Below, in pieces: positions 27,190 to 36,199 of a stretch of 64,000 nt of DNA; the first letter of the stretch is position 1; each line of letters opens with the position of its first letter. Under the pieces are notes generated by a model. The model saw only the letters and a list, made by a program, of their open reading frames with translations. It did not search any database and had not been told where the DNA came from. Source of the DNA: an uncultured Alphaproteobacteria bacterium (GTDB lineage Bacteria > Pseudomonadota > Alphaproteobacteria > GCA-2731375); the NCBI GenBank assembly GCA_951812805.1, contig CATOSZ010000003.1:512557-576556 (forward strand). Reading direction: 5' to 3'. The position numbers and the translations under genes are program-made.

Positions 27190-28779
27190 TTACGCCGCCA
27201 GGTCTTCCCCCGCCAGGGCCCGGCGGACGAGGCTGGCGGTCTCCGCGACGCCGTAGAGGGCGATGAAGCTTCCCATGCGCGGTCCCTGGCTCTGGCCCAG
27301 CAGCACCTCGTAGAGGGCGCGGAACCAGTCGCGCAGGTTGTCGAAGGGGTGGCGCTTGCCGATTTCGTAGACCTCGTGCTGGATGTCCTCGGCCGTGGGG
27401 GCGTCGGCCGCGTCCAGCCAGGCCAGCAGGTCTTCCATCGCCGCCCGCTCGTGCGCCTCCGGCGCGCGGTAGCGCTTCTCGGGCTTGACGAAATCCTGGT
27501 AGTAGGCGACCGCATGCCCGGCGAGCTGGTCGAGCTGCGGCTCGCCCGCCGGGCTGGCGTCCGGCAGGTAGCGCTGGATGAAGCCCCAAAGGACGGCCTT
27601 GTCCTCGGCATTGGCGGCGGCGGCGAGGTTCATCAACAGCGCGAAGCTGATCGGCGAGGGGCGCGCGTTGGCCCGACCCCCGTGGATATGCCAGGCCGGG
27701 TTCTCCAGCGCCTGGACATCGTCCAGCTCCGCCAGCTTCTCCAGGTGGCTCATATATTCGTCGACGGCGCGCGGGATGACGTCGAAATACAGCCGCTTGG
27801 CCCGCCGGGGCGACTGGAACATATAGAGCGACAGGCTCTCCGGCTGGGCATAGCGCAACCATTCGTCGATGGTCAGGCCGTTGCCGCGCGACTTCGAAAT
27901 CTTCTCGCCGTTCTCGTCCAGGAACAGCTCGTAGTTGAAACCCTCCGGCGGTCGGCTGCCGAGAATGGAACAGATCCGCGCGGACTGGCGGACCGACTCG
28001 ATCAGGTCCTTGCCGCTCATCTCGTAGTCGACGGCGAGCGCATGCCAGCGCATCGCCCAGTCGGGCTTCCATTGCAGCTTGCAGGCCCCACCGGTGACCG
28101 GAACCTCGACCAGGCGGCCGGTCTCCTCGTCGCGGTAGCCGACCGTACCGGCATCCACGTCGCGCTCCTCGATCCTGACCTGCAAGACCCGGCCGGTACG
28201 CGGACAGACGGGAAAGAAGGGACTGTAGGTACGGCGCCGTTCTTCCCTCAGCGTCGGCAGCATGACGCCCATGACCTCGTCGTAGCACTCCAGCATGCGC
28301 CGGAGCGCCGCGTCGAAACGGCCCGAGGCATAGGTTTCGGTGGAGCTGACAAATTCGTAGTCGAAGCCGAAGCCGTCGAGAAAACGGCGCAACTGCTCGT
28401 TGTTGTGGTGGCCGAAGCTTTCATGTGTGCCGAAGGGATCCGGCACCCGGGTCAGCGGCCGGCCGAGGTGCTCTTGCAGCATGTCCCGGTTCGGCACGTT
28501 TTCCGGCACGCTGCGGAATCCGTCCATATCGTCGGAGAAGGCGATCAACCGCGTCGGCAGGTCGGAAATCTGGTGGAAGGCATGGCGCACCATCGAGGTC
28601 CGCGCCACCTCGCCGAAGGTGCCGATATGCGGCAGGCCGGACGGGCCGTAGCCGGTCTCGAAGATCACCTCGCCGCCGGCGGGCGGGCGGGCGTCCAGCC
28701 GCTCGGCCAGCCGGCGCGCCTCCTGGAACGGCCACGCCTTGCTTTCCAGGGCGGCGTTTCGTGCCTCGTCCCCGTTCAC
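27190..28779 (-). CDS. lysK: Lysyl-tRNA synthetase, class I
   Basis: The protein is 529 aa, a full-length class I LysRS. The HIGH motif is in [16 protein letters not shown] and the KMSKS motif in [12 protein letters not shown]. The remaining core matches the archaeal/alphaproteobacterial type rather than class II LysS. It charges tRNA-Lys in the cytoplasm. The start is GTG 28779, 67 bp downstream of the DUF1330 gene. No second lysyl-tRNA synthetase is visible here, so this is probably the essential enzyme. It argues for an alphaproteobacterial host. Confidence 0.95.
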   Translation of the reverse strand: MNGDEARNAALESKAWPFQEARRLAERLDARPPAGGEVIFETGYGPSGLPHIGTFGEVARTSMVRHAFHQISDLPTRLIAFSDDMDGFRSVPENVPNRDMLQEHLGRPLTRVPDPFGTHESFGHHNNEQLRRFLDGFGFDYEFVSSTETYASGRFDAALRRMLECYDEVMGVMLPTLREERRRTYSPFFPVCPRTGRVLQVRIEERDVDAGTVGYRDEETGRLVEVPVTGGACKLQWKPDWAMRWHALAVDYEMSGKDLIESVRQSARICSILGSRPPEGFNYELFLDENGEKISKSRGNGLTIDEWLRYAQPESLSLYMFQSPRRAKRLYFDVIPRAVDEYMSHLEKLAELDDVQALENPAWHIHGGRANARPSPISFALLMNLAAAANAEDKAVLWGFIQRYLPDASPAGEPQLDQLAGHAVAYYQDFVKPEKRYRAPEAHERAAMEDLLAWLDAADAPTAEDIQHEVYEIGKRHPFDNLRDWFRALYEVLLGQSQGPRMGSFIALYGVAETASLVRRALAGEDLAA

Positions 28780-28821
28780 GTTTCTCTACTCCCGGTATCG
28801 AATTCGCCGGCAAAATAGCGC

Positions 28822-28847
28822 AACCGGCGGCGCCGTCAACGCCGGTT
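28822..28847 (-). terminator. Stem-loop after the DUF1330 gene
   Basis: AACCGGCG (28822-28829) pairs with CGCCGGTT (28840-28847) around a 10-nt loop directly at the end of the DUF1330 gene and upstream of lysK. No T-tract on the minus strand, so it is a weak candidate. Confidence 0.35.
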
Positions 28848-29140
28848 CAACCGACGCCCTCGACGATTCTGAGATCGCGCACCGCCCCGTCGCCGAGCGC
28901 CGCCACGGCGGCCTGGTATTCCGGGCTTTGGTAGGCCTCCAGGGCGGCCTCGTAGCTCTCGAACTCGACGACCACGGTACGCTCCGCGAGGCCGTCCTCG
29001 AAGGCGGTGACCCGGCCGTCGCGGGCTAGAATATTGGCGCCGCGTGGCACCATCGCCTTGGGCGCCAGTTCGGCATAGGTCTTCAGCTTCTCAAGATCGC
29101 TGACCTCGCGGTAGCAAACCACCAGATAACCCTTGGGCAT
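28847..29140 (-). CDS. DUF1330 family protein (dimeric alpha-beta barrel)
   Basis: The protein is 97 aa, matching the DUF1330 length. Characteristic segments are GYLVVCYREVSDLEKLKTYA at the N-terminus and VVVEFESYEAALEAYQSPEY in the second half. The fold is a ferredoxin-like dimeric barrel as in ABM/EthD domains. The start ATG 29140 has GGAGAG upstream. Function unknown; family members often sit near catabolic genes. Confidence 0.88.
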   Translation of the reverse strand: MPKGYLVVCYREVSDLEKLKTYAELAPKAMVPRGANILARDGRVTAFEDGLAERTVVVEFESYEAALEAYQSPEYQAAVAALGDGAVRDLRIVEGVG

Positions 29141-29196
29141 GTCTCTCTCCTCGTTGCTCGCCGCGTCGTCCCGATACGCCAGCGCGATGCCGCCGT

Positions 29197-29538
29197 CTAC
29201 GCCCCGCCGCCGCCGACGGGGATGTAGTCGTAAGTGCCGATGCCCTGGACGATGAGGAAGCGGCAGCGCGTGCCGTCCTTGCCGGTCACCCGGTGCGCCG
29301 TCTTCGCCGGCACCGCACAGCTTTCGCCGACGGCCATCAGATGATGCGCGCGCGGCGCCCGGGTCTCGACCGACAACGTCCCTTCCAAACAGAAGAAGGT
29401 GTCGACGATTTCCGAATGGTAGTGCCAGGGCACTTCCTGCCCCGGCGCCAGGGTGAAGGTCTTCACCGTCAGTTCCTCGGTTCCGGCGACGAGCGTGCGC
29501 TCCTCCACCGTGTAGTCGTGTCCATATCCGGTTGCCAT
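29197..29538 (-). CDS. Small cupin-domain protein
   Basis: The protein is 113 aa from ATG 29538, chosen because gaaggga precedes it; an upstream in-frame start adds 16 residues. The first cupin motif is seen in PGQEVPWHYHSEIVDTFFCL (His-x-His ... Glu-like spacing) and the second in GESCAVPAKTAHRVTGKDG. It probably binds one metal. No enzyme family can be assigned. It is the neighbour of the DUF1330 gene (56 bp). Confidence 0.8.
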   Translation of the reverse strand: MATGYGHDYTVEERTLVAGTEELTVKTFTLAPGQEVPWHYHSEIVDTFFCLEGTLSVETRAPRAHHLMAVGESCAVPAKTAHRVTGKDGTRCRFLIVQGIGTYDYIPVGGGGA

Positions 29539-29626
29539 GTCGTCTTCCCTTCGACAGATCAGACCGGGCAGCCTATACTGAATCACCGGATTTGTTCAGC
29601 CGGCACGGGGTCGCCATGTTCGCTAG

Positions 29627-31170
29627 CAGCCTGTCGGACTCGGGCATGCAAGGATTGGTAAAATTGGCTTGGCGGGCGTCGATGTCATGGATTTACCCCC
29701 ATGAAGTTGCGAACGCGGGTTGGCCCGCCCGTTCAGGCGTGGCTGAGGACGAACATCCGCTTGATGTTCCAGGAGAGCGTGGCCAAGGTCCATTCCCCCT
29801 TCGCCTTGTCGAGGCCGCGCAGGCTGAACTGACGCAAGCCCATCACCGATTTGATGATGCCGAACACCGGCTCCGGCGTCTGCTTGCGAAGCGCGTAGAG
29901 CGCCCGGCCCTCGGGTGTGGCCAGGCGATGGCACATCGCCTCGAGCGGCGTCGGATCCTCGGGCGCTGGCGGCGCCTCGGCGAAGCGGTCCCGCCAGGAA
30001 AGATGGTGGTGCTCCCGGCCGAGCGCGATCAGCGGCGCGATCTCCGCTTCCCCGCAGGCCTCGACGTTGGCCTGGCTGAAGTAGCCGCTGTCCGCCAACA
30101 GGGTCTCGACCTCGCCAAGCCCGTCCGGCAGGCCGGCGAGTGCTTCGAGCGTCGGTTCGATCTGCTGCTTGTCGTTCGCCGCCTGCACCACGTCGGCGCT
30201 GACCACCAGCAGGCTGCCGGCGGCCACCGCAGCCTGGGCGTTGTAGCACTGCTCGAAGCCGCCGCCGGCCACCGGCATGATGCGCGAGTCCGGGTCCGTC
30301 AGGTTGACCTGGTCCTTCGCCCGTGGCCCCGGCTCCGGCGGCTTCGGTGGCCGCCCGCCCGGCTTGCGGCCGGTCCGCGTTTCCTTCGCCTCGCGGGCTG
30401 CCAGCTTCTCTTCGTACTCCGCCTGCTCCCGCGCATGACGCTCGGCCGCCCGCGCCTCGATCTCCGCCTTCGCCGCGGCGATCGCCGCCAGCCGGTCCTC
30501 GCGCCGTGCCAGCTCCTCCGGCACGCTCATGCCGTCGGGAACCTCGGACCGGTCCGCCGCTTCCGCCAACGCCATCAACTCCGCCACCTCGGCCCGCAGC
30601 CGGGCTTCGATCTCGCCCGCACGCTGCCACGACAGGGCGCTGTGCCGGCTCGCGTCGGCATGGATCTTCGTCCCGTCCAGCGCCACCGTGCCCAGTTGCA
30701 GCATGCCGGCCTGCCGCGCCAGCAGCAGAACCTGCACGAACAGCCCCTCGATCAGCGGCAGGAAGCGACGGCGGAACGTGGCGATCGTGTCGTGGTCGGG
30801 GTGGTCGTTTGCCGCGATGAAGCGGAAGGCCACCGAATCATAGCTCGCCCGCTCCAGCTTCCGGCTGGAATGCACCCCCGTCGCGTAGCCGTAGATCAGC
30901 AGGCCCAGCAGGACGCTCGGGTGATGCGCCGCCGAGCCCGAACCACGATAGGCCTTCACGAACGCAGAGAGATCCAGCTGCTCCAGCACATCGACCACGA
31001 AGCGCGCCAGATGACGATCAGGCAGCCATTCGTCCACCGAAGGCGGCAGAAGATAGCTGGTCTCCCGGTCAACCTGTCGAAAGTTGCTCATCACAAAATC
31101 ACCGCGCAGGAGAGAATCAGACCGTGACAGTGAATCTCATCTCGAAACTCGGCTCAAGTCCGACAGGCTG
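29627..31170 (-). mobile_element. IS1182-family element
   Basis: The element is 1544 bp with inverted repeats starting CAGCCTGTCGGACT at both ends, flanked by CTAG on each side (29623-29626, 31171-31174). CTAG is its own complement, as expected for IS1182 targets. One intact transposase gene is read on the minus strand. Confidence 0.92.
29733..31094 (-). CDS. IS1182-family transposase
   Basis: The protein is 453 aa. The N-terminal DUF772-like domain includes PSVDEWLPDRHLARFVVDVL and HHPSVLLGLLIYGYATGVHS. The transposase core has Asp in VALDGTKIHADAS and LLADSGYFSQANVEA and the late acidic residue in EPVFGIIKSVMGLRQFSLRG. A charged Ala/Glu-rich coiled coil (about 190-240) separates the halves. 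The reading frame is complete. Confidence 0.93.
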   Translation of the reverse strand: MMSNFRQVDRETSYLLPPSVDEWLPDRHLARFVVDVLEQLDLSAFVKAYRGSGSAAHHPSVLLGLLIYGYATGVHSSRKLERASYDSVAFRFIAANDHPDHDTIATFRRRFLPLIEGLFVQVLLLARQAGMLQLGTVALDGTKIHADASRHSALSWQRAGEIEARLRAEVAELMALAEAADRSEVPDGMSVPEELARREDRLAAIAAAKAEIEARAAERHAREQAEYEEKLAAREAKETRTGRKPGGRPPKPPEPGPRAKDQVNLTDPDSRIMPVAGGGFEQCYNAQAAVAAGSLLVVSADVVQAANDKQQIEPTLEALAGLPDGLGEVETLLADSGYFSQANVEACGEAEIAPLIALGREHHHLSWRDRFAEAPPAPEDPTPLEAMCHRLATPEGRALYALRKQTPEPVFGIIKSVMGLRQFSLRGLDKAKGEWTLATLSWNIKRMFVLSHA

Positions 31171-31699
31171 CTAGACGTCTGCTTCGACGCACAGCCGGGT
31201 GCTGCCTGGCGCTCGCCCTCGCCGTCATGGGGCTGGGTGGCCCTGCGATGGCCGAGGAAGTGAACGGCGTTGCCGTCGTCGTTGACGGCGATACGCTGGT
31301 GGTCGACGGGATGCGCTTCGACCTGTTCGCCCTGGACGCGCCGGAGCCGGAGCAGGTCTGCGAGGCGGACGGCAAGCTCTGGGCCTGCGGCGAAGACGCG
31401 GCCCGGGTGCTCAATCGGATCATCGCCGGCCGCCTGGTCAGCTGCAAGGCGATCGGCACCAACGCGGAAGGCGTGGCGCGCGGCATCTGCCGCATCGGCT
31501 TCGAGGGCCTCAACCGGGAAATGGCCGCCGCGGGCATGGCGCTCAGCCCGCCGGACGGGGCGGCGATCTATACGGCGGAAGAGGCCGCCGCCAGGGCCTA
31601 TCCACGCGGCCTCTGGGCCAGCCGCTTCGTGCCGCCGTGGGAATGGCGCGAGGGCCGGCGCCTGGTACCGCCGCCGGGCGGCGGCTGAGGAGCGATGGC

Positions 31700-31728
31700 T
31701 TGACAATGCTCATGGGCTCGATTGCTAT
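31700..31728 (+). promoter_or_regulatory. Candidate promoter of the PspA-type operon
   Basis: TTGACA (31700-31705) is separated by 17 bp from TGCTAT (31723-31728). It lies about 88 bp before the lipoprotein gene and after the nuclease stop. The -35 is consensus; the -10 is weak. Confidence 0.4.
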
Positions 31729-31765
31729 GGCCGGGTATCGCAAGTTTGGCGAATGGTCCGACGTC

Positions 31766-31781
31766 GCGATGCGCGCATCGC
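31766..31781. promoter_or_regulatory. 16-bp perfect palindrome before the lipoprotein gene
   Basis: GCGATGCGCGCATCGC is exactly self-complementary and sits between the candidate promoter and the lipoprotein start (35 bp before it). It may be an operator or a 5' leader hairpin. Confidence 0.4.
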
Positions 31782-31815
31782 TAAACGCAATCATTGGCGG
31801 ACGGGAGCGCCGACC

Positions 31816-32724
31816 ATGATGAGGGTTTTCAGCCAAGTCGTTCTGGTCCTGCTGGCGCTGGCCCTCGCGTCCTGCGGCGAAAGCCTTGAGGAACAGGTCG
31901 GCGCCCGGCACAAGCAGGTCGCGGACACGCTCGCCAAGCTGGGCCAGGACATCGATTCGGGGCAGATCCGCAACGCCAACCTGGTCAAGCAATACGCCAA
32001 GTTCGTCGCCGGCAAGCAGCCCGACGTCGCCGAAATGGCGACGGAGCTCGGCAAGGAAGGCACGCTGGACGCGCTGGCCTACAAATCGCTCGGCGACCGG
32101 CTGGCCAAGGTCAATCTGAAGCCGGACGACGAGAAGGCCGCCAACGAGAGCATGGAGCAGTTGCGCCGGCTCTCGGCCGCCACGGACGGCGATGTCTACA
32201 ACGATTCGCTGATCGACGTGGTGAACGTGCTGGCCGATCTCTCCCAGGGATTTCTCGCTCGCCTGCATGTGCCGGAGACGGAAAAAACCAGCGAGCAGGG
32301 CGCGGCCGATCGTCTGGTCGGCAATCCGGCCTATGGCCAATGGCGCCAGGGGCCGAGCGGCCTCACCTGGTTCTTCCTCGGGCGCTATTCGTCCTTCGGC
32401 GGGCCGTTTTACGGCGGCGGCTACCACTACGACAACTGGTACCGGGGCCGGAGCTGGAGCTATTACAACGATGTCGGCCGCAACTATTACGGCAGCCGGG
32501 CCGACAACAGCCGCTGGAACGATGCCGGCCGGCGGATCACCAACACCAAACCGAAGAAGTCCTACGGCTCGTTGAGGAGCGGCAAGCGTCTCTCCACCTA
32601 CGGCACGGCCCAGGGCATGCGGCAACCGAGTGGTGTCAAGCGCACGTCGTCCAGGAGTGGGCGGTCTCCCTATGCGGCAAGCACGCGCGGCTCCAGCCGC
32701 GGTGGCGGGCGCGGCGGCAAATAG
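31816..32724 (+). CDS. Lipoprotein with Tyr/Gly/Ser-rich C-terminus, first gene of PspA-type operon
   Basis: The protein is 302 aa. A lipoprotein signal peptide ends in the lipobox LASC (ALALASCGESLEEQVG), so it is anchored to a membrane in the envelope; Gly after Cys gives no clear retention signal. A helical region (about 20-150) with the repeat-like ADTLAKLGQDIDSGQIRNA and an Asn/Tyr/Gly-rich region follow (FFLGRYSSFGGPFYGGGYHY), and it ends in a basic Ser/Arg/Gly tail (SRGGGRGGK). The family is known to me only as a neighbour of DUF350/PspA genes. ATG 31819 is an alternative start. It is 25 bp upstream of the DUF350 gene. Confidence 0.7.
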   Translation: MMRVFSQVVLVLLALALASCGESLEEQVGARHKQVADTLAKLGQDIDSGQIRNANLVKQYAKFVAGKQPDVAEMATELGKEGTLDALAYKSLGDRLAKVNLKPDDEKAANESMEQLRRLSAATDGDVYNDSLIDVVNVLADLSQGFLARLHVPETEKTSEQGAADRLVGNPAYGQWRQGPSGLTWFFLGRYSSFGGPFYGGGYHYDNWYRGRSWSYYNDVGRNYYGSRADNSRWNDAGRRITNTKPKKSYGSLRSGKRLSTYGTAQGMRQPSGVKRTSSRSGRSPYAASTRGSSRGGGRGGK

Positions 32725-32749
32725 GGCTACGCAGGGAAAGGCGGACAGG

Positions 32750-33643
32750 ATGGGATTCGAATTCATCGACGCGCGGAGCGCCGGCATGCTGGCGATGGAT
32801 TTCGCCATCATCTTCGTCGTGCTGCTGTCCATCCGGGCACTCTTCGGCTTCATTTCCGGCGTCAACGCGACGAGCGAGCTGGCGAGCAAGGACAATTTCG
32901 CCTTCGGCATCGCGCTGACGGGGGCCACGGCCGGCGTCGCCATCATGCTGTCCGGCGTGGCGACAGGCGGCCTGGCGCGGAGTTTCGGCGAAGAGGCGGC
33001 GCTGATGGCCGTCTTCGCGTTGGTCGGCCTGGTGCTGATGTGGCTCACCCGGTTGATCTTCGACCGGGTGACGCTGCCCGGCGTCTCGGTGAAGGAAGAG
33101 ATCGACCGCGCCAACACGGCGATCGCCATCGTCGATGCCGGCAACATCGTCGCCACGGCGATCATGATCCGTGCCGTCATCATTTCCGCCGACAACGACA
33201 TCACCGCCGGCCTGATCGCCGTCTTCATCGGCTATGTCGCCTCGCAGATCATCCTCACGCTGACCGCCTTCTACCGGGTCCGCCTGTTCGCCAGCCGTAA
33301 CGCCGGCGGCCAGTTCCAGGAGGCGGTCCGCGACGGCAACATGGCGCTCGCGCTGCGCTTCGCCGGCTTCCAGATCGCCGTCGCCTTCGCCGTCACCGCG
33401 GCCTCGGACCTCGACCTCCTCGACCAGTTCGCCAATCCGGTCTTGAAGGGGCTCGCCTGGGGTGTCGCCTCGCTGGTTCTGGCGGTGGCCCTGGTCATCC
33501 TCAGCGCCATCGCCGAGCGTTTCGTGCTGGCCGGCGTCGACGTCTCGGAGGAGGTCGACCAGCAGCGCAACATCGGCGTCGGCCTGGTCGAGGTGGCGGT
33601 CTACGTCTCCATCGGCCTGCTGCTGAACGGTCTGCTCGGGTGA
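32750..33643 (+). CDS. Membrane protein with two DUF350 (YjfL-like) domains
   Basis: The protein is 297 aa with about eight hydrophobic helices. The sequence is an internal duplication: each half has a stretch of the type FAFGIALTGATAGVAIMLSG, an acidic VSVKEEIDRANTAIAIVDAG or VDVSEEVDQQRNIGVGLVEV, and flanking helices. This is the DUF350/YjfL pattern, whose members sit beside PspA. The start ATG 32750 has AGGA upstream. It probably acts in inner-membrane stress handling together with the polyamine and channel genes; biochemical role unknown. Confidence 0.85.
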   Translation: MGFEFIDARSAGMLAMDFAIIFVVLLSIRALFGFISGVNATSELASKDNFAFGIALTGATAGVAIMLSGVATGGLARSFGEEAALMAVFALVGLVLMWLTRLIFDRVTLPGVSVKEEIDRANTAIAIVDAGNIVATAIMIRAVIISADNDITAGLIAVFIGYVASQIILTLTAFYRVRLFASRNAGGQFQEAVRDGNMALALRFAGFQIAVAFAVTAASDLDLLDQFANPVLKGLAWGVASLVLAVALVILSAIAERFVLAGVDVSEEVDQQRNIGVGLVEVAVYVSIGLLLNGLLG

Positions 33644-33656
33644 GGGAGGCCGGGCG

Positions 33657-35420
33657 GTGTCCGGCCGGGTCGAAGAGGAGTCCCGCCCCCGCCGGCTGAT
33701 CGCGCGGCTCGGCCCGACCTTCGGCCACGACGCGGCGCTGATCCTGATCACCGGCGTTCTGGCCGGGTGCGGTCTGGTCTACCAATATCTGCTGGCCCAT
33801 GCCGCCGGCCGCATCCTGGGCGCGGTCGAGGCGGTCATCTTCACCATGATCGGTCTGATGATCGTTTCCATGGGTGTGGGCTCATTCCTCGCCCGCTATT
33901 TCCGCGATCCCTTTACCGGCTTCGCCTGGCTGGAGGCGCTGCTGGCCCTGCTCGGCGGCCTCTCCGTGCTGGTCATGGGGGGGATCATCGCCCTCGTCGC
34001 CGTGCTGCCCCGGATGCTGGGCGAGACCTACGATCTGCCGCCGGACCTGATCCCGCGTGGCGGCCTGGTCGAAAACCTGGAGACGGTCGCCCGGATTGCA
34101 CCCTACGTGCTGGGCGCCATCCTCGGCATTCTGGTCGGTATGGAGATTCCGCTGCTGGCCCGGATCCGGCAAAGCCTGCATGCCCGCCACCTGACCCACA
34201 ACATCGGCACGATCTACGGCGCCGACTATGTGGGCGCGGGCGTCGGCGCCGCGCTCTGGGTCCTGTTCATGCTGGCGATGGAGCCGGCCCGCGCAGCGGT
34301 GCTGACGGCGGCGGCAAACCTGGCGATCGGTCTGCTGTTCCTGCTGCTCTATGGGCGTCGCGTGCGCCTGATATCGGCCGTGTTGGCGCTGCACGCGCTG
34401 GTCTCCGTCGCCTTGATCGTGGTGGCGCTGCAGGGCGTCGGCTGGTCCCGCGCGCTGGAGGATCTGCTCTACGAAGACCAAGTGGTGCATTCGATCGATA
34501 CCGGCCACCAGCGGCTGACGGTGACCGAGCGCCTGGTCCACCCGGCCCGCCCGCCGGTGCATACTTTCTTCATCAATGGCCGCCTACAGTTCGAAAGCAC
34601 CGACGAGCACATCTATCACGCCATGCTGACCTATCCGCCCCTGCTCTCCGCCGCCCGGCGGGAGCGTGTCCTGATCATCGGCGGCGGTGACGGGTTGGCC
34701 CTGCGCGACGTGCTGCGCTGGGAACCACGCGAGGTGATGCTGCTCGACCTTGACCCCCGACTGGTCGAGTTCTTCTCGGTACCGATGGAAACGTCGGGCC
34801 GCGTAGTCAACCAGCCGTTCCTGGACCTGAACCGCCGTGCCTTCGCCGATCCCCGGGTCGAGACCCGGTTCGGCGACGCCTTCCTGACGGTCGACCGGCT
34901 GCTGCGCGAACAGCGACGCTTCGACGTCGTCCTGGTCGATCTGCCCGATCCCTCGAATGCAGACCTCAACCGGCTCTATACCGTGAAGTTCTACAGCAAG
35001 CTGCGCGGCCTGCTGGCGGGCGACGGCGCCATGGCGGTGCAGTCGACCTCGCCCTACCATGCCCGCAAGGCCTTCCTGTCGATTTTCAAGACCATCGCGC
35101 AGGCGGGCTTCGCCCATGTCGAGGCCTACCGGCAGAACGTACCGAGTTTCGGCGAGTGGGGCTGGACCCTCGCCGTCGCCAACGGCCGACCGGCGAGCCG
35201 GCGCATCGCCGAGGCGTTAGCGTTGCCCGTCGACGACGGCTGGTCCACCAAGGCGATCCTGCAAGGCGCCTTCGCCTTTCCGAAGAATTTCTTCGCCGGC
35301 CTGGAAGACATCGAAATCTCGCGCCTCGGCAATGCCGCTGCCTACCGCTACCATCAACAGGCCTGGGAGCGCGAACAGGGCATGGTGGCGGATCGAGAAA
35401 CTTCAGGGACACGCCCTTGA
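33657..35420 (+). CDS. Membrane-bound spermidine synthase-like aminopropyltransferase
   Basis: The protein is 587 aa, start GTG 33657. The N-terminal half (about 20-270) has seven or so membrane helices (VLAGCGLVYQYLLAHAAG, LGAILGILVGMEIPLLA). The C-terminal half is a spermidine synthase-like fold with the SAM-type site VLIIGGGDGLALRDVL, the acidic end of strand 2 VMLLDLDPRLVEFF and VVLVDLPDPSNADL. The family transfers aminopropyl groups from decarboxylated SAM to polyamines or related amines. This two-part architecture recurs next to DUF350 and PspA-like genes. Its stop overlaps the TTGACA of a candidate internal promoter. Confidence 0.85.
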   Translation: MSGRVEEESRPRRLIARLGPTFGHDAALILITGVLAGCGLVYQYLLAHAAGRILGAVEAVIFTMIGLMIVSMGVGSFLARYFRDPFTGFAWLEALLALLGGLSVLVMGGIIALVAVLPRMLGETYDLPPDLIPRGGLVENLETVARIAPYVLGAILGILVGMEIPLLARIRQSLHARHLTHNIGTIYGADYVGAGVGAALWVLFMLAMEPARAAVLTAAANLAIGLLFLLLYGRRVRLISAVLALHALVSVALIVVALQGVGWSRALEDLLYEDQVVHSIDTGHQRLTVTERLVHPARPPVHTFFINGRLQFESTDEHIYHAMLTYPPLLSAARRERVLIIGGGDGLALRDVLRWEPREVMLLDLDPRLVEFFSVPMETSGRVVNQPFLDLNRRAFADPRVETRFGDAFLTVDRLLREQRRFDVVLVDLPDPSNADLNRLYTVKFYSKLRGLLAGDGAMAVQSTSPYHARKAFLSIFKTIAQAGFAHVEAYRQNVPSFGEWGWTLAVANGRPASRRIAEALALPVDDGWSTKAILQGAFAFPKNFFAGLEDIEISRLGNAAAYRYHQQAWEREQGMVADRETSGTRP

Positions 35421-35471
35421 CATGGGCCGAACGTCCCCCATATCTGTGACATGTCACACGTGACCAGTCAC
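35417..35471 (+). promoter_or_regulatory. Internal promoter with tandem GTGAC palindromes
   Basis: TTGACA (35417-35422) is followed after 18 bp by TATCTG (35441-35446). A perfect 14-bp palindrome TGTGACATGTCACA (35445-35458) and a second near-perfect one GTGACCAGTCAC (35460-35471) come immediately after. This looks like a tandem operator over a promoter for the DUF2170-PspA-DUF2491-channel part of the operon, which starts 64 bp downstream. The 4-bp spacer rules out an ordinary CRP site. Confidence 0.5.
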
Positions 35472-35535
35472 ATAGAAGAGCCAACCCAACGAGGCGAGAA
35501 TCGACGTTTCGAGGATCGCCGGGAAGGACGAGACG

Positions 35536-36153
35536 ATGACCGAACGTCGGGCACGCAAAGCCGCCAGCAGCATGGCGGAACGCAAGCGCAACCAGCGCAC
35601 CCGGCTTCGGGAATCCGGTCTGGTGCCGGTCGAGGTGTGGATACCGAGACGGCACAGGCCAGTGCTGCGGCGGCTCGAGGCCTTGCTTCGACAAGACATC
35701 GTGCCGGAATTGCCGCGTCCCTATCACGTGACGGCTAGCGGGGAGAGAGTCATGGACCTCAACATGCTTCGAGAATCATTGAACGGCCTAACAACCGAAA
35801 ACGGCTTCCACTTGAGCGCGAGCGAGAGTGACGGCGACGTCGTGGAGATCGTCGTCGAGGATCGCGAGGAGTTTCCGATCGTCGTGTCGACGGACGAGGA
35901 ACAGGTGCTTTGCCTGACCTATCTGTTCGACGACAGTCAGGTAAAGGCGGATGCGCGAACCGAGATGCTGTCGACCATGCTGGAGATGAACGTGCCTCTG
36001 CCGCTCTCCTCCTTCGGCAAGGTCGGAGCGCGCTATGTGATCTTCGGCGCGCTCGCCGCGAACTGCACCGTGCAGGACGTGGTCACCGAAATCGAGGTGT
36101 TGAGCGACAACACCCTGGAGGCGATCGAGGCCGTCGGCGGCCACCTCGCCTGA
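35536..36153 (+). CDS. DUF2170 (YjfI-like) protein with basic N-terminal extension
   Basis: The protein is 205 aa; the start ATG 35536 has GGAAGGA upstream. Residues 75-205 match E. coli YjfI (DUF2170): PLPLSSFGKVGARYVIFGAL and the acidic VTEIEVLSDNTLEAIEAV. Residues 1-60 are highly basic and resemble a short DNA-binding ribbon-helix-helix-like segment (RLRESGLVPVEVWIPRRHRP). The YjfI family accompanies PspA/IM30 homologues. The basic N-terminus and its position just downstream of two palindromes suggest it may regulate its own operon (inference). Confidence 0.8.
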   Translation: MTERRARKAASSMAERKRNQRTRLRESGLVPVEVWIPRRHRPVLRRLEALLRQDIVPELPRPYHVTASGERVMDLNMLRESLNGLTTENGFHLSASESDGDVVEIVVEDREEFPIVVSTDEEQVLCLTYLFDDSQVKADARTEMLSTMLEMNVPLPLSSFGKVGARYVIFGALAANCTVQDVVTEIEVLSDNTLEAIEAVGGHLA

Positions 36154-36199
36154 ACCGAACAACTTTGAAACGCACGAAGAAACGGAAAAGGAGACAGTC

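Larger units (their letters stand above)
29616..31688 (+). pseudogene. Secreted staphylococcal-nuclease-like protein, split by IS1182-type element
   Basis: ATG 29616 starts MFA and then the IS begins at 29627. Joining 29626 to 31175 restores a 174-aa protein. It has an Arg-rich signal peptide (CCLALALAVMGLGGPAMAEE) followed by a thermonuclease (SNase) domain: VVVDGDTLVVDGMRFDLFAL, then a Cys-containing KLWACGEDAARVL and EGVARGICRIG. The C-terminal WASRFVPPWEW is typical of short alphaproteobacterial members. Now only an ATG within the signal peptide (31227) is left for the 3' part, so secretion would be lost. The canonical catalytic Arg/Glu positions are not clearly conserved. Confidence 0.85.

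Noticed and set aside
35445-35458. CRP/FNR-type site TGTGA...TCACA
   Set aside because: The spacer between TGTGA and TCACA is 4 bp rather than 6, so it does not match a CRP site.
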